Below, piece after piece: positions 1 to 12,440 of a stretch of 64,000 bases of DNA. Location of the stretch: NCBI GenBank assembly GCA_020310875.1, contig MU260077.1, positions 609,501-673,500 of the forward strand, written 5' to 3'. The stretch comes from Ceratopteris richardii (lineage: Eukaryota; Streptophyta; Polypodiopsida; Polypodiales; Pteridaceae). The translations under genes and the position numbers were made by a program. Within the stretch, counting starts at the first letter, position 1; the number at the start of each line of letters is the position of its first letter. The notes under the pieces were generated by a model, which ran no database searches, was not told the DNA's origin, and saw only the letters and a list, made by a program, of their open reading frames with translations.

Positions 1-1459
1 ATCATCAAATAATATACCTAAACTGATCCTTTGAAGGCCCCATCATATTTTTATACAAAACTCATTGTTTCACACATGACGTCAATGCAAAGTACCTTCA
101 AATGGAATAACTTTTCTATCTTCATAATGACATATATAAATTCAAAATGGCTTTCGTAGATACTTACAGTTATATTATTTTTTATTCAAACAAGAAAGCA
201 AGCTCAAGATACCTGCAATGTAACCCTTTACAGTACCTTCAAAAAGAAAAACTAAAAAATAGCACAACAATTCCTCCGAGCGCTTCACACGACACTATGT
301 TTCCATTCATGGATTCCCATTTTTGCTTCGTAGGAGATTTCAAAGAGTGAGAATATTGGTATGACTAAAATAATAATTTTATACCCTTCTTTTTAGGGCT
401 TTAAATTAAAAATTTTGTACATTTTCTTCATGTAATTTATGTTCTCATTTTTTTCCAGCAAAAGAAACATCCATAACATAGCAATCAATATCAATGAGGG
501 CAGTGCACTTGACTTGGCACATCGAAAACTATTAACACTCGACATATTAACAAGAAAAATATTATTTTATGTCTTCAAATCACGATTTAACATTGATTTT
601 CATCCTATTAATACTACGTTTTATGTACATAAACATTGAAATGTACTCGTCCACAAAGGTGTATGCATGTATGTGGGTCCATCCCTGCACAAGGGAGCCC
701 AATCACTAAACTAAGCCATATCATGAGAAACTTTGTGATCATTCAATTTAACTTTATGATCATTCAACATGCTATATGCACATGGATTTCCGGGTGATCA
801 TGCAGCAAATTGTCATTGTACGAGTTAAATTTTTCAAGCTTTTAAAACATGGTACATATTCCAAGGTGTTCATGCGAAACCATGGTTACTTCATTTTAGG
901 TAGGGGACCAATTTAGAAGAATTGGCATAGTGGTGGATTTAACTTCATCATCAACACTAAATATTGATTGCTACCTTGATAGCAATGTGAAAGTGAAATC
1001 AACATCCCACATTAGTCATTCATTCATATGAAGGTAGACAAACGCATTGATATCCGACATATAGTAGTAGTCTAATACTTGAATTCTCCTTGCATTAAAA
1101 GAATGGAGAGGTAAAGTAGTATTTCATAACAGTAAGAAAAAAACAATCCTCCACAAAACAGATAGTAAATACTTTCTCAGTCATAAAGGATATGAATTTC
1201 AGTGTCCTACAAATACAAATATGTCAATGCCTACAAGAAAAAGAAGTCATATGGAAAACGAGTTTCCTATGTAAGTTCTTGCTGTACCGAAAAGGACTAG
1301 AGAGCTTAGCTAAGATTTCACTATGCAGAAGAAAGAAATCGCACAAAATAGATTTATAACAACTTGCTCGACCACATAACACATGAATCCATATTACACC
1401 TTCAATACGCTTCAGATGGGAGACATCAGGTTGAGGATTAAGGATTCTGTTATACACAC
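1..1459. other. AT-rich intergenic stretch, no gene seen (copies at 20495-21952 and 61675-62847)
   Basis: Short open frames here (147-350 and 439-639) are preserved in copy B only because the copies are young. They are not preserved in C and show no domain or codon signal. I see no gene, RNA gene or transposon end in this stretch. Confidence 0.6.
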
Positions 1460-1556
1460 AGAATAATAAACAAGTCTCCACTAGAATAATAAACAAGGCC
1501 CAGCTAGAATAAATAATAAACAAGCCCCAACTAGAATAATAAACAATTCCCAACTA
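1460..1556. repeat. Short tandem repeat, AGAATAATAAACAAG-type unit, about 4 copies
   Basis: Units of about 22-26 bases built on agaataataaacaagYcccaRct are repeated head to tail, with one unit carrying an extra aata. The counterparts in copies B (about 21953-22051) and C (62848-62917, three units) differ in copy number, so this is a variable minisatellite. Confidence 0.8.
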
Positions 1557-1630
1557 ACGAAAGATGAAATATGCTGCACATAACCTTGAACATAGGAGGG
1601 AGGAGAAAAAAGTGATGTTATGTGTGTGCA

Positions 1631-1648
1631 TACACACACACACACACA

Positions 1649-1730
<82 letters not shown>
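1631..1730. repeat. Compound (CA)n(TA)n microsatellite, copy A
   Basis: About 20 bases of CA repeat are followed by nearly 80 bases of uninterrupted TA repeat. The YIYIYI-type open frames that cross it on both strands are artefacts. Confidence 0.97.
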
Positions 1731-1732
<2 letters not shown>

Positions 1733-2029
1733 CATTACTACGATATATCCAGACACTTAATTCATACATATATGTGTATTTCACCAATTTCTACTGAACT
1801 CATGCAGAAAAAAAACGCAATGCATCTCGGTAGATAGATAGAGAGAGAGAGACAGAGAGAGAGTTTTCTTCAAATCACAATGACATTAATCAGTTAAGGG
1901 GGGCCTGATACACTTCACCCAGAAAGAAAATCTGTCTGCAGTCTGAAAGCTCTACATATAGCGGGAACGAGGAAACAGAAATTGAGTATATGAGAAGCAT
2001 GGGATATTAGAGACCTGCATACGCTACAT

Positions 2030-2557
2030 CTATCTGCAAGCCTCTCCAAATTGTGCGCTCACCAGAGAGAGTGGGAGAGGACCGGCACAAGGATATGTGC
2101 GACTGTAGTTTATTCCCTGAAAGAGTAGGGCATTGGGAAACAGTGTGCACTGCCCCATTCTCGGTACATCCACCTCCATGGCAAAGCGGTTGATCATTCC
2201 TTGATTCCACCTCCTGTCCTCGCAGCTGGCCACGACGTTGAACGCCTCACATGGACAGTTATTTCGAACACCGAAGCGGCAGATTGATGTCGTAACGTAC
2301 TCAGTCAGCGTCAGATCGTTGAGCCCACACTTCCGCGCTCCTTTGACTGCTTCAGGTGTCGTTCCGATCATCACCAACGCAATCAGCATCATCACTGCAT
2401 ACACATATGCCACGAAGGGGAAGGGCAAGGGCAAAGGCATGAGAAGCGTTAATCGTAGGAATAACGCACGAAGGAGAATAAAGGAGATCAGCTTTGACTC
2501 ATTCCTTGATTTCTTACCTGCAGAGCACATCGCTGAGCTCATCCTTAACGCTGCCAT
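2030..2557 (-). CDS. Small secreted cysteine-rich protein, copy A (two exons, function unknown)
   Basis: I do not recognise the family. The start chosen is the ATG at 2557 (MAALRMSS), 40 bases below a TATA box. A GT-AG intron is evident: exon 1 is 2518-2557 (CAG|GTAAGA donor), the intron is 2395-2517 (pyrimidine-rich, ending TGTATGCAG), and exon 2 is 2030-2394. The splice keeps frame and gives 134 residues. These comprise a hydrophobic N-terminus (about 10-28, VMMLIALVMIG) that reads as a signal peptide, then a domain with eight cysteines at 36, 52, 60, 62, 71, 96, 116 and 133, including a CxC. The spacing does not fit the lipid-transfer-protein pattern (CC plus CxC). Unspliced, the frame stays open (175 residues) with a longer hydrophobic stretch. 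Compared with B and C, copy A lacks about 54 bases inside the intron and about 84 bases of 5' UTR. Secretion is inferred from the N-terminus only. Confidence 0.6.
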   Translation of the reverse strand: MAALRMSSAMCSAGKKSRNESKLISFILLRALFLRLTLLMPLPLPFPFVAYVYAVMMLIALVMIGTTPEAVKGARKCGLNDLTLTEYVTTSICRFGVRNNCPCEAFNVVASCEDRRWNQGMINRFAMEVDVPRMGQCTLFPNALLFQGINYSRTYPCAGPLPLSLVSAQFGEACR

Positions 2558-2597
2558 AGTCTCTGCCTTCAACCACACTGAGCTCCAAAGTTTAGTC

Positions 2598-2609
2598 ACT
2601 TATATATAG
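2598..2609 (-). promoter_or_regulatory. TATA box of cysteine-rich gene, copy A
   Basis: On the minus strand TATATATAAGTG lies about 40 bases upstream of the ATG at 2557. With the usual 25-35-base TATA-to-start distance the 5' UTR would be very short. Copy B has the same box 126 bases from its ATG because A has lost about 84 bases between them. Confidence 0.55.
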
Positions 2610-2849
2610 ATGCATGATAGCCTTATTTTCCTTAAACATGAGGAATACATTCGGACGGCGCCCTCAAACTCTCGGTCGGAAAACTTCTCTCTCTCTCTCT
2701 CTGTCTCTCTCTCCCCGACGTTAAGGTTAAAAATCCCATGGACTTGCCACGACAATATTATCTCTAGAAATGTCAATTTCGTAAAACAATATGAGCCGAG
2801 ACAAGCATGAAACTCACCTATAGCACATGACCTCATTTTTACTTAACTC

Positions 2850-3095
2850 TATTAGGTGGACCAAGCCTAGGGCCAAATGCACAAGACTTTTAACCTTGCA
2901 AAACAAGACGTAGGCTAGGTGAACAAGACTATGAACCATGGAAGCCAAACTAGAGCTACAAAAGGATCGGATTCAACTCCACTACGTGGAGCGAACCTTG
3001 GGCCAAGTGAAATAGATCTCTAACCATGTAAACCAACCTTAGGCAAAGTCAACAAGATTGTTAACCATTCAAAACAAACCTTAAGCTAGGTATAC
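2850..3095. repeat. Diverged tandem repeat, about 44-base period (B: about 23575-23822)
   Basis: Four imperfect copies of a unit built on aacaagacttttaaccatg-aaaacaaaccttaggc follow each other. They are well preserved between A and B. No gene is seen; a degenerate minisatellite is the simplest reading. Confidence 0.5.
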
Positions 3096-3169
3096 ATAGA
3101 AGAAGGAACAAGCAAGATTGTGTGTGAGCAAGGCGAGTCCAAATTTTTGGGCCATGATTGGATGGAAAG

Positions 3170-3500
3170 ATTGCTTATCTAGCTAGTCTTGTAAGGGATT
3201 CTCAGAGGTTCTATAGGTTAGCGTTTGGAGCTATTTCTATGGATTATAGCTAGCATTGGACATCTCATGAGACATATCATGCGATAGAAAGTACTAATCC
3301 ACCACATGCTAGAGGGATTACAAATATACGATTGGTAGCCTTTTTCTCATCATCTCTTGGCAACCACTTGCAAGAATTCCAAAATTCCCAAACCATGTCT
3401 ATCCTAGCTCTTAGTTTAGAGAAAGATAAAGTAATGAAGGGCCTTGTCATGATGTGGATCCCATGCTATTTCATTGAAAAGTAGAGAAGGTTAAGGAAGG
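3170..3500 (+). other. Coding-like but unrecognised stretch (B: about 23880-24210)
   Basis: Plus-strand translation contains sensible-looking protein text (for example FYRLAFGAISMDYS and LEKDKVMKGLVMMWIP), not in one clean open frame. I cannot assign a family. It may belong to the adjoining retroelement debris. Confidence 0.25.
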
Positions 3501-3869
3501 GAGAAGTTTAAGATTTTGGATCTAGACCCACTTTCTTTGATTTTAGCACTCATTCCATGAGGAAAAATATAGTCATGTTAAATTATCATAGATATGCATA
3601 TGAGAATTTCATAATGTGAGTAGAACTCATTCTTGACATTTAATCATTAATAAAATCAAACCCCAACTTCTTCTATCAAAATATGCATGGTATAATATTG
3701 ACATGTGGATTCAAGGTTTTGGTCACATACCAAAATGTATGGAGAGCTTTATAAATAAAGGGTATATATAATGTAATTTTGCAAGAAAACAACATTTCAA
3801 CTACTCTAATAATTATCTATATATCTAGTTTTTTAAATTTATGCAAAGGTCCCTATTTCCTTGCTTTTT

Positions 3870-6866
3870 CTAGCCTTAAGCTCTAGAATGGGAGGTCCTT
3901 GGAGATGCAACTGTAGGGCCTCCTATACATGTTATGGTAGAATATTCTCGTAAAGCCAAGTAGTTATAACATTTGATCATAGTTGCCTTTATTCGTGATT
4001 CTCTCAGATGATTCATACCAAGATGCGCTTCACAAATGGATAGCACTTGTATTATCAGGCTTAAACCACTATCAAAAATATCCTTCAAGCATGTATTTTG
4101 ATCTATTTCATGCCTAGAATCATTTGAAATTATTTTATCATTTGCATTATGATTATTCATACTTCCATCTTCATTCGAATGGATTTTTTGGATAGGTTCA
4201 TAAGATTTACACTTCAAATGGAAAGTTTCATCATGCTCAAATCGCAGTATATGCTCACATTTGTAATCCAATCTATCATGACTTCTCCCTGCTTGAGTGT
4301 CAGCAATTATGGACTCTAATTTTACTTCTAATCTTTCCAAAAACTCTTCATCATTCTTTTGCTCCAATACCATCTCTCCTTGATCATTAAAGGAATGCAT
4401 TTCATAATACTCAAGGAAATCTTGATCATCAATATCACTAGATTCTTTATTATGCAGGTTAAACTCGTCACATTCATATCCTCATGATCCCTTGTATGAA
4501 TGTGTTTGTGTTTTAATCTCAAATAAAATTTGCTAATCAAAGTATCATCCGAAGATCCTGAAAACAACTCAATTTTTTCATGTTCAGTCTTCTCAAAAGA
4601 TGTACTTGTACCACACTTTTCGTGCATCACTTTCCATCATTGACTCTTGCTCAAGTACTTCATCACATGTAAATCCCTCAGTGTCTACATTTGGATCAAT
4701 GGGATCTTCATTCATTTGATTGTATTTATATCCAACTTCATCAATGTAGTACCATCTTATTCAATCTTTTCTAGTTGAATTTCATTAGGTGATGTACTCA
4801 CATCACATTTTTAATACATTTCAGCGATTGTTGCATCCATCTCTTTATGCCCAATCTCTCCAACATATGGACTCAACTTGACATGGTCATCATTCACATC
4901 AGGAATTTATCATGTCCACTTCCATTCACGTCATGACGTATTTCTTTATATGTCCACATTCTCGGATTAGTGAAAGTCTCAAACATTTGATCCCTACCAT
5001 CTTGAGTCTTTGCTTAAGAATTTCTACATCTTTGCAATTCTCCATCATCTTGCATATGATTACTTACTTACATATCAACATGTATATGCATAGCATCATA
5101 TGTGTCATCACCTACATGCATATCATTACCTGAAGGAGCAATCAATTGTATATCCTCTTCATTTCTATATTTAAGATTGTTCACATGTGTCTCTTCATGG
5201 AGTGTGACATCATTCACAGACATATCATTCATTTAAAATCCAATTAGTAGCCTATCTTTATCCCTATGAGTAGGGTCATTCTCTTCTAGCTTTTAACACA
5301 CATACAATGTGACATCACTCAAAAGTATGTCTCGACTTGATCTTCAGAGATGTCATCCTCTTTGTTATGAGTAGGTTCATTTTCTTCCATCTCTATATGC
5401 ATGTACAATGTGGCATAGTTGACATCCATTCCGCTCTCCATAGGATCATCTATTCACATGTTCACAGAGTTACCATCATACTCACTTGTAGTCTCTTCAT
5501 GCAAATCAATTACTAAGCCATAAATTGTATTTGAATCATATGTTTGAGGACGTGTATTCATTATCAATTCACAGCGAATCGTTCTCCAAGTCTTGTATGG
5601 TATCACCAATTAAGGAAGCATCTTGATCTTCACCTTCATACAAAATCGCTAGATTTCCTTCATATATTTCATCTCTAATCTCTTTTTTATCACCTCAAGA
5701 CCTTGTATATATCTTTAGCTCTTGATTAGTATCATGTCTTGCTTCTTGGTTTGTTAGAATTCCTTCTATCCTATGTGATGAGTTTATCAAAGTAGGGAAA
5801 GTTTCGTCCTCTTTTCTTGTTGGATTTTGTTGAATTTTGTTTTGTTTTATGTTTGTTGTTTGTTTTGTTTGAATTTTATCAGCTTTCACCTATTCCTTTG
5901 CTCCTCCCATATTTGGGATTTGTGCATATATAGCACTTAAGGATGTAATCATTGCAAAGATAGCTATGGCCTCTTGGAACCTTGGAACCTTGGAACCTTA
6001 GAGGTCACATCAATTGCCTTTGTAGTATTTTCGCGATAAACCTCCTCATGAGTATGTATGTGTACTCCATGCACAATTGATTTTTGGAATACTTTATGAA
6101 CATGGGAAATATCCACAATTGTTTAAATCCATGGAGTCTGTATGTCTCTATCATCTGCATGAAGATTTTCCTTCTAACTGCTAAGAATGCTTTCCATTGT
6201 TTCCCGCTTCTTGAAGCATCCCCTCATAGCATCATGATGAACATACAAACCTCTTTGAGTCTCTATTTGGAATCCATTTCTTGCCAGAGTAGAATTCATT
6301 CCTCTCGAGCTTTAGCATTTATTGTTCATAAAAACAACACTCTTCCATGCCTTATACATCTCTTATCATGATCAACAATGTCTTCGAATTGTTTCTCACT
6401 CTCTTTTGATCTCTAGAATGGATTGACCCTTGGGCATACCAACCCACTTTAGGAAGGACTTACACATCACTTTATCCAGGTCCTCTAGCAGCTCCTTGAG
6501 AAGCGTTCCTTTGTACTAAGCCCATATGGTTTATTTTCTTTGCATGAGTTGATTGCACAAACCGAATTTAGACACGTAAACAAAGTTCTCACATAGATCT
6601 TGGTCTATCATCACTATCAAACCAATGATTAGGTACTTCACCTCGAGTTCGTATTCTTTTCAAAACTTGGATATATCTTTTCCGTTGGAAAATCCACATC
6701 GCTTGGTTAGACATTCATGAAGAGACTGGATAGCTCTCTATCATCTATCCTGTTTTTGAGAGCATAAGAATGAGATAGAAGATCATCCATATTTATTCCA
6801 CTAGACTTTGCATCGTCCACTCTATGATTCACCCACCCCCTCCTTTCACGTCAGGTTCGCCAGGTA
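3870..6866 (-). mobile_element. Fossil Ty3-type internal region (gag side) of the element-1 family, copy A
   Basis: Read on the minus strand, an LTR end (...CCCCACGACA) is followed at once by TACCTGGCGAACC, closely matching the 5'-LTR/primer-site junction of element 1 (CCCCGCGACA then TACCTGGTGAACC). Downstream, gag-like text is found, such as FLKWVGMPKGQSI near 6430-6470, matching FLKWIHKPKDQSI of the intact gag. Further minus-strand frames (5695-5889, 4328-4630, 3876-4400) are likely its continuation but are not individually recognisable. It is heavily broken with many changes, and much older than element 1. Confidence 0.6.
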
Positions 6867-8400
6867 TGTCGTGGGGTTCATGAAAAGAAGGGAGGATATA
6901 GTACAAAGGCTCAAATTGGCATCAAATTCTAGGAGAACAAGTAAAAAAGAGTGAATCTAGCACTTCTATATATGGATTAGATTATAAATCCATTTATACC
7001 CTCACAGATAAGCACTACAATCTAAATGGAAAAGAATATCAGCATGGAGCTCTAATTTAGAGCAAGAAAGTATTGAGCCCTTTGCACTTAAATGCAAATG
7101 ATGGAAAGAAATGTTATAGATATCCATCAGTCTTATTAGGTATCAAAACATGTCAAGTATTGAAGATCTTCTCAAAGAAGATATGATTTCCTATTTGCTA
7201 GATGACGATTTGAACACTAATTTGGATCCAAAACCCTAACTTATAGAGACAGCTAAGGATACATACTTTTGGAAACCCGAAATATAGAAACCCAAGTCCT
7301 CTTCGTCCAAGGCTTCCACACATCAACCAAGACACAAACCACAAAAATGCAAGGTTGCTCCAATATACAAGAATACTCTTTGGTACCAAACCCATGATCA
7401 AACATGGATTATTAAGCCACTTTCATCCTCCACAATGGTACCATTGATATCCAACACTGCAAAATTCCCACTACAACATGATTGTCTATCATCTCTAAAG
7501 AAGTTGCAATGGAGTAGGACAAACCTCTCCATGTAGAAATTGCATGCTAACTAAACAACCCTGATGTTCATATTATCCTCCCTTCAAGTGTGCATCATGT
7601 TTCATGGCCTTGCATCAGACATCTTGGTAATTTCCCATCGACAAGAGTGACACCTTGTAATGTGAGCTCAAAATCACTTATATACTTTGGTTTTCATTCA
7701 CTACTCTCTTCCTTCAAGTAATTGATCATCAAGTTTCTCACAAAGCATTCACAATATACACAATTGGTAGGATATCTAGGCCGGGAAGGAAAGGCAAATA
7801 CATTTCTTTCCATTGAGTAATTGATTTGGATGAGTTATGGCCTATCAAGGGTCCATTCATGCATAGTCAAAAAATCTTCTTCAATGTGTCCTTGATCATG
7901 CTAGTGTTCTACATGTCCAATTTTCATATCATAAAAACATTGACGCGGTTCATGGTTATTATCCAAGAATGCCTAGCTAGCATAATCATGGTGCCACTCA
8001 CTATCGTAGTGTCAAGAAATCGCCTCTAGGATTTCAACATCATTATTTAGGCTCTGCAACATACTTAATGGAGCCACAATCATCCAGCCCACATCAGCAC
8101 CAAGCATACCCAATTAAACTCCTTCCAATTCTTAGAATAGGAGGCTTTGTCAAGAACTAGGCCGAGAGCACAAAGATCTAGACCCTTTTCCCTCTTTGCA
8201 CCATGTTGCTTCTCTTCTATTTCAAAATAGGCATGAATAAGGCCACCCTACAAGGCCATGCCTTCTTTTTTTTTTTTTTGCTTATGCACTACACTAAGTA
8301 GTAGCCCCATACTACTGACAAAACAAAACAAAACGTAAGAAATATGAATTAGACTATTTTTGCTATTTTTGTTCTATAGGGACTCGAAAACCCCAAGGTG
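6867..8400 (-). mobile_element. Degenerate 5' LTR of the minus-strand fossil, copy A (outer end uncertain)
   Basis: The inner end is set at 6867 by the tgtcgtggggttcatg border adjoining the primer-site-like TGGCGAACC. The outer border was not found; 8400 is an estimate. The stretch has no recognisable gene. The small frames at 7198-7401 and 7826-8029 have no support beyond conservation between the young copies. Confidence 0.4.
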
Positions 8401-8595
8401 CCTTAATATCCACACTTGCCCATTACTGAAAACATGTAGATCATCTCTCAGGGATGAGAGACGCTAGAAGAGGGAGAATGTTCAAGATAAAGACTCATTG
8501 AAGTGGATTGTGATGGTCAAATAGAGAGAATATGGTCACTTTTGTGAAGAACCAAAGCAAGAAGCATGGTGGATGCACTCAAGCAAAGTAAGGAC

Positions 8596-9291
8596 TGTTA
8601 GTGAACCCAAATTCTTCATTTTCTCAAGCAAAGTAAGGACTGTTAGGGACTGTAAAATCTCATCCCTTTCTTAATTTTTTAGAGGCATTTGATCATAATT
8701 AGATCCATATTTTTGCATGTTGAGGAGTCATCAAGCTTGGGGATTGATTTGCTAACCCTCTAGGATTTTATAGTATCCTTCTACACCTAAATTCTAACTA
8801 GGTTGGAGATAAGAGTTTTAAGAGGGTCACTTTTTAAACTTGCCTATAAAATTCAACTAACACTCATTCATGACTTCTTCTTTTTCGTTCTTCATTTTAA
8901 TCAAGTGTGAGTTTCTTGGGAGCTCTTTTGTCTTATTCATGGGTGAGGCTTTCTTGCATATGCATATGTGTGTATGCATATGTGCGAGATTCCTCATGTG
9001 TGTGTGCTTGACTCTTAATGTGATGAAGGTCTTCACATCACTGACTTGTCTCTCAGTTTGACAATTCATGGGCAATTATCTATTGCTTGGTGTTGCTTCG
9101 TATTTGTGTCATCTAGTGCATCTACATTCAAACACAATATCTCTACAAAAATGTCACATAATCCTAGTAGGAGATGGTTGAACCACGCCTTAAGAGAGAG
9201 GATTAGGAAGTAATCCTCAACCATGGCTTTTGGGGCAAGTGGTTATCCCATTGTGCTCCTCACCGAGAGGTTGTGAGTTCAATTCCCAACA
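8596..9291 (+). mobile_element. Remnant LTR ending at a tRNA-iMet-type primer site, copy A
   Basis: The stretch ends ...CCCAACA and is followed after one base by TGGTATCAGATCC (9293-9305), close to the plant initiator-Met primer-binding sequence TGGTATCAGAGC. A TATA-like ctataaaa lies at 8844-8851, a sensible place for an LTR promoter. The start at TG 8596 is a guess. The second LTR was not found. Confidence 0.5.
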
Positions 9292-9292
9292 T

Positions 9293-9305
9293 TGGTATCA
9301 GATCC
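9293..9305 (+). other. Primer-binding site, initiator-Met tRNA type (B: 30150-30162)
   Basis: TGGTATCAGATCC differs from the common plant retroelement primer site by one base and lies directly after a CA-ending LTR border. The copy-B equivalent is at 30150-30162. Confidence 0.6.
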
Positions 9306-9632
9306 TAGTTGCAAAATTGGGCAACACAGAGGTTGGCACCTCATTTGTGGGCACTTGGAAAAAGTGCTATCGATGGTGACTGTGAAATTGGCCTTAGATG
9401 AAGGCACATGGGCATTTGGGCACCCACAAAGGGTGGGATAGGTCCAAATTTAGTGCATGCACTAGACTTTAAGGTTGGTGGAAGCACTCATGCACGAAAA
9501 GTGGGTCCAACAAAATCTAAAGGGTCCACAAATGATCATTGAGGATAATGCTCACTCTAAGGGGAATTATAGTTTGGACCACATGACTTAGTTAAACTTC
9601 ATGGTCGTGTATAGAGGACCAAGGTGTGAGTC

Positions 9633-10268
9633 ATGATAGATGACTTCACCACTCATAACTTTATAAACTATGCTTTGATTAAAAAGCTAAAGATTCCCCA
9701 ACAACCCAGTGCACATAAATACATAGTATCTATGATGCAAGGGGAAGATAAGAGGATATGGGATACTATGATATCCAATTTGGAAGTCAAGATGCAGGAC
9801 TATACAAACCATATGGACTTCCAAATTATGAATATGGAGAGGATAGATCTTGTGTTAGGAAGAGAGTGTCTATGGGGGTTTGGAGACATACTTAAACGTA
9901 GCTATCAAAACAACACACTTGAGTTTGAAAGAAATGGAAGTAAATTTTGTATACAGGGAGAGAGAGATGTACCTAGTGCACCTCTCATTTCATCTTTAGA
10001 GTTGTATAATCTTTCTCATTTCCACCATGTACAAGAGATCTTTTTATTGTATAGTCAGGACTTTGAGTATTCTACAGACATTTTTTCTGATGTATATTTT
10101 CATGCTAGGAATGTAAATATGGACAGGACTTTATATTCTTCTTTCTTGCAAGAGCGTGTGGTTAAAAGTTTTAAAGATCTTATGTTTGAGTTTAGAGATG
10201 TTTTTCCCACTAACCTACCTAGAGGGCTACCACCTGAGAGAGTGGACATTGCCATGCTATTGAAGTAG
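9633..10268 (+). pseudogene. Fossil Ty3 protease/pol-start fragment, copy A
   Basis: The translation has the layout of a Ty3 retropepsin-like region (DDFTTHNFINYALIKKLKI ... MERIDLVLGRECLWGFG) followed by the linker into reverse transcriptase (FRDVFPTNLPRGLPPERVDI). It lies about 340 bases after the primer site, so most of gag is absent. It is a broken fossil. The copy-B counterpart (30490-30905) is shorter. Confidence 0.6.
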
Positions 10269-10269
10269 T

Positions 10270-12112
10270 TACTAACACTAAGCTTATAAAAAAGTTAGGG
10301 AAAGAACGATTAAATAGTTTGGTTTAAGATTACTATTTTTTATTTGTATTGTACACATCAAGTTGTTTCTAACAAAATTAATAAGTCTTCATCATCCTCT
10401 AAACGTACCAAAACTATCTAGAAGTTCATAAATTATCTACACAGGTTTCACTTAGAAAAAAAATTATCTAAATAAACTACAAGAACCAAGATATTCTCTA
10501 AACCTATGTTGATAATGAAATTTATTCATGGATACTTCCCACATTCCAAGGTTAACATGGAGAATTGTTCCATAAAATATATGAAAGATACTGGAAATAT
10601 TTGGAGACCTTAATAAAAGAAAGGGGTCATGGAAGCTAATTGAGATAGCAACTAGGTAGTAGAGAAAAATTACAGAAAGTTAAGTATCAAAGAGAAGCAT
10701 TCCAAAGCAACACATGGAAATAAAATAACCTATTTCCAAGATTTGAGTCTAAAGAGGTAAGATCATATATTATGTAAATTTCAAGCTTCTAGAGGAATTA
10801 AGAAGTCCCTAGAGAAAGCTAAAAGAGATCATGGTTGAATTTAGGCCTCATGTTGAAATGTTAACAAAAACAATTATCAACCTTAAGAATTTAGGGTTGC
10901 AAGCTTTGGGTCAGATATAAGGTAAAATAAGAGAAAAATAAATTTATGATGAGTTAAGATCTTCTAGGGAATAGAATGAAAAGATATAAGAGAGTTGTTT
11001 TCATTTTTTCTTGACACATAAGCATAACATGATTGGATAGATCCAAGAATTAAATGCCTCAATAAGGTGTGGGAAGATTTAGAGACGATACTCAATTTTT
11101 CCACCAAAGATAAAAAAATTCACTCAATGAAAGTTTAAAAATTGAGGAAAATTCATTAAAATCACAATAAATAATTACATTTTTCTTGAGTAAAGATCTT
11201 AGTAGATGCACTAAGATCCAAAGACAATCACACTAATGATTATGAACTAATAACATATGCCTTGCAGTTTTAAAAAAGATGGGCGTACAAAACAGTCACA
11301 TCCTCAATATGTAAATGTAATAACTTACCATATTTTAAAAAAAATAGTTGTATTAATGTGATCAAGGAAATTAATAAAAGTTATGCATAAGAAAGGAGCA
11401 ATGAAGTCCATGAACTCTATGTGGCAAATTCGAGAGGAAGAGGTGAAGGAGGTGTATAAACAATGGGTAGAGGAATAATCGGCCAAGCTCAAGGTCAAAA
11501 AGCCACTCAATGACAATTAAATGGAGTTAAAACACAAAGAGCAAGAAGCAATAATAGAGTAGGAGGTTGCAAAGGACCACAAAGAGACCGTGTGTAGAAG
11601 AATGCTACATATATGGGAAGAATGGACATTATGCAAAGGATTGGGGAAAATGTGACAATCAAAGAAATCAAGGCTCCAAAGTTCAAAGTAATCATGAAAA
11701 AACTTCATCAAGTGTAGGTCACACTACATTTCTTGCAATTATGCATAATCATGGTGAAAAGATAAGCAAGGACAATGTATGGTACATAGATAGTGGACGT
11801 AGCAATCACATAAGTTGTAATAAGGATTATATCAATGATTTCCACTTCCCAAGCACACAAGGACATGTTCCATCCGGTGATAAAACACCATAGAAAATTG
11901 CTCAATCAGGATATGGGATGTTGTATGGCACATAAATAGCAAGGTGTTTGAAAGATGTGTTGCATGCACCAACTATAACCAAGATTATAATATCTATTGC
12001 AGAAATTGCATTAAAAAATGCCAAGTCACATTTAGAAATAAAAGATGCTTTATAAAAGAACCCGACGGATACAAAGACAATAGCAAGAGGAAAGAATAAA
12101 GGAATGCTATTG
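10270..12112 (+). mobile_element. Degenerate retroelement debris including a Ty1/copia gag-protease fragment (copy A only)
   Basis: AT-rich sequence without a clean gene. The frame at 11567-11893 reads like the end of a Ty1/copia gag and the start of its protease: a zinc-knuckle-like CYIYGKNGHYAKD, then WYIDSGRSNHISCNKDYIND, resembling WYLDSGASNHMT. Text before and after it is too decayed to assign. It is old, broken, and absent from copy B. Confidence 0.5.
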
Positions 12113-12214
12113 ATCATGTGGATTAAGACAAGTTCTCCGCATACTATCTGTTTTTCTTATGAAAACATTAAATTTACAAACATTGAGTTCTAACATAAGA
12201 AAATAGGCTCACAT

Positions 12215-12440
12215 ATACACATATACATATATACATATATACATATAAGATATGTACATACATACATGCATATAATATATACATACACACACAAATACAT
12301 ACATACGTACATACATACATGCATACACACATATATACATACATACATGCATATGCACATGCATACGTTAATACATGCATACATGCATGCATACATGACA
12401 TTCATACATAGATACACACACACGCAGACACATATGAATG
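12215..12440. repeat. ATAC/ATGC microsatellite cluster (B: about 31005-31205)
   Basis: Irregular runs of acatatatacatacatgcatgc and cacaca span about 220 bases in A and about 200 in B. The Tyr/Cys/Met-rich frames on the minus strand are artefacts of the repeat. Confidence 0.85.

Noticed and set aside
147-639. Two small frames conserved between copies A and B (67 and 66 codons)
   Set aside because: Conservation reflects recent duplication. Copy C breaks both, and no start context, domain or splice evidence supports them.
1481-1837. Frames with YIYIYI or HTHTHT runs near 1.5-1.8, 22.0-22.3 and 62.9-63.2 kb
   Set aside because: CA/TA microsatellite artefacts.
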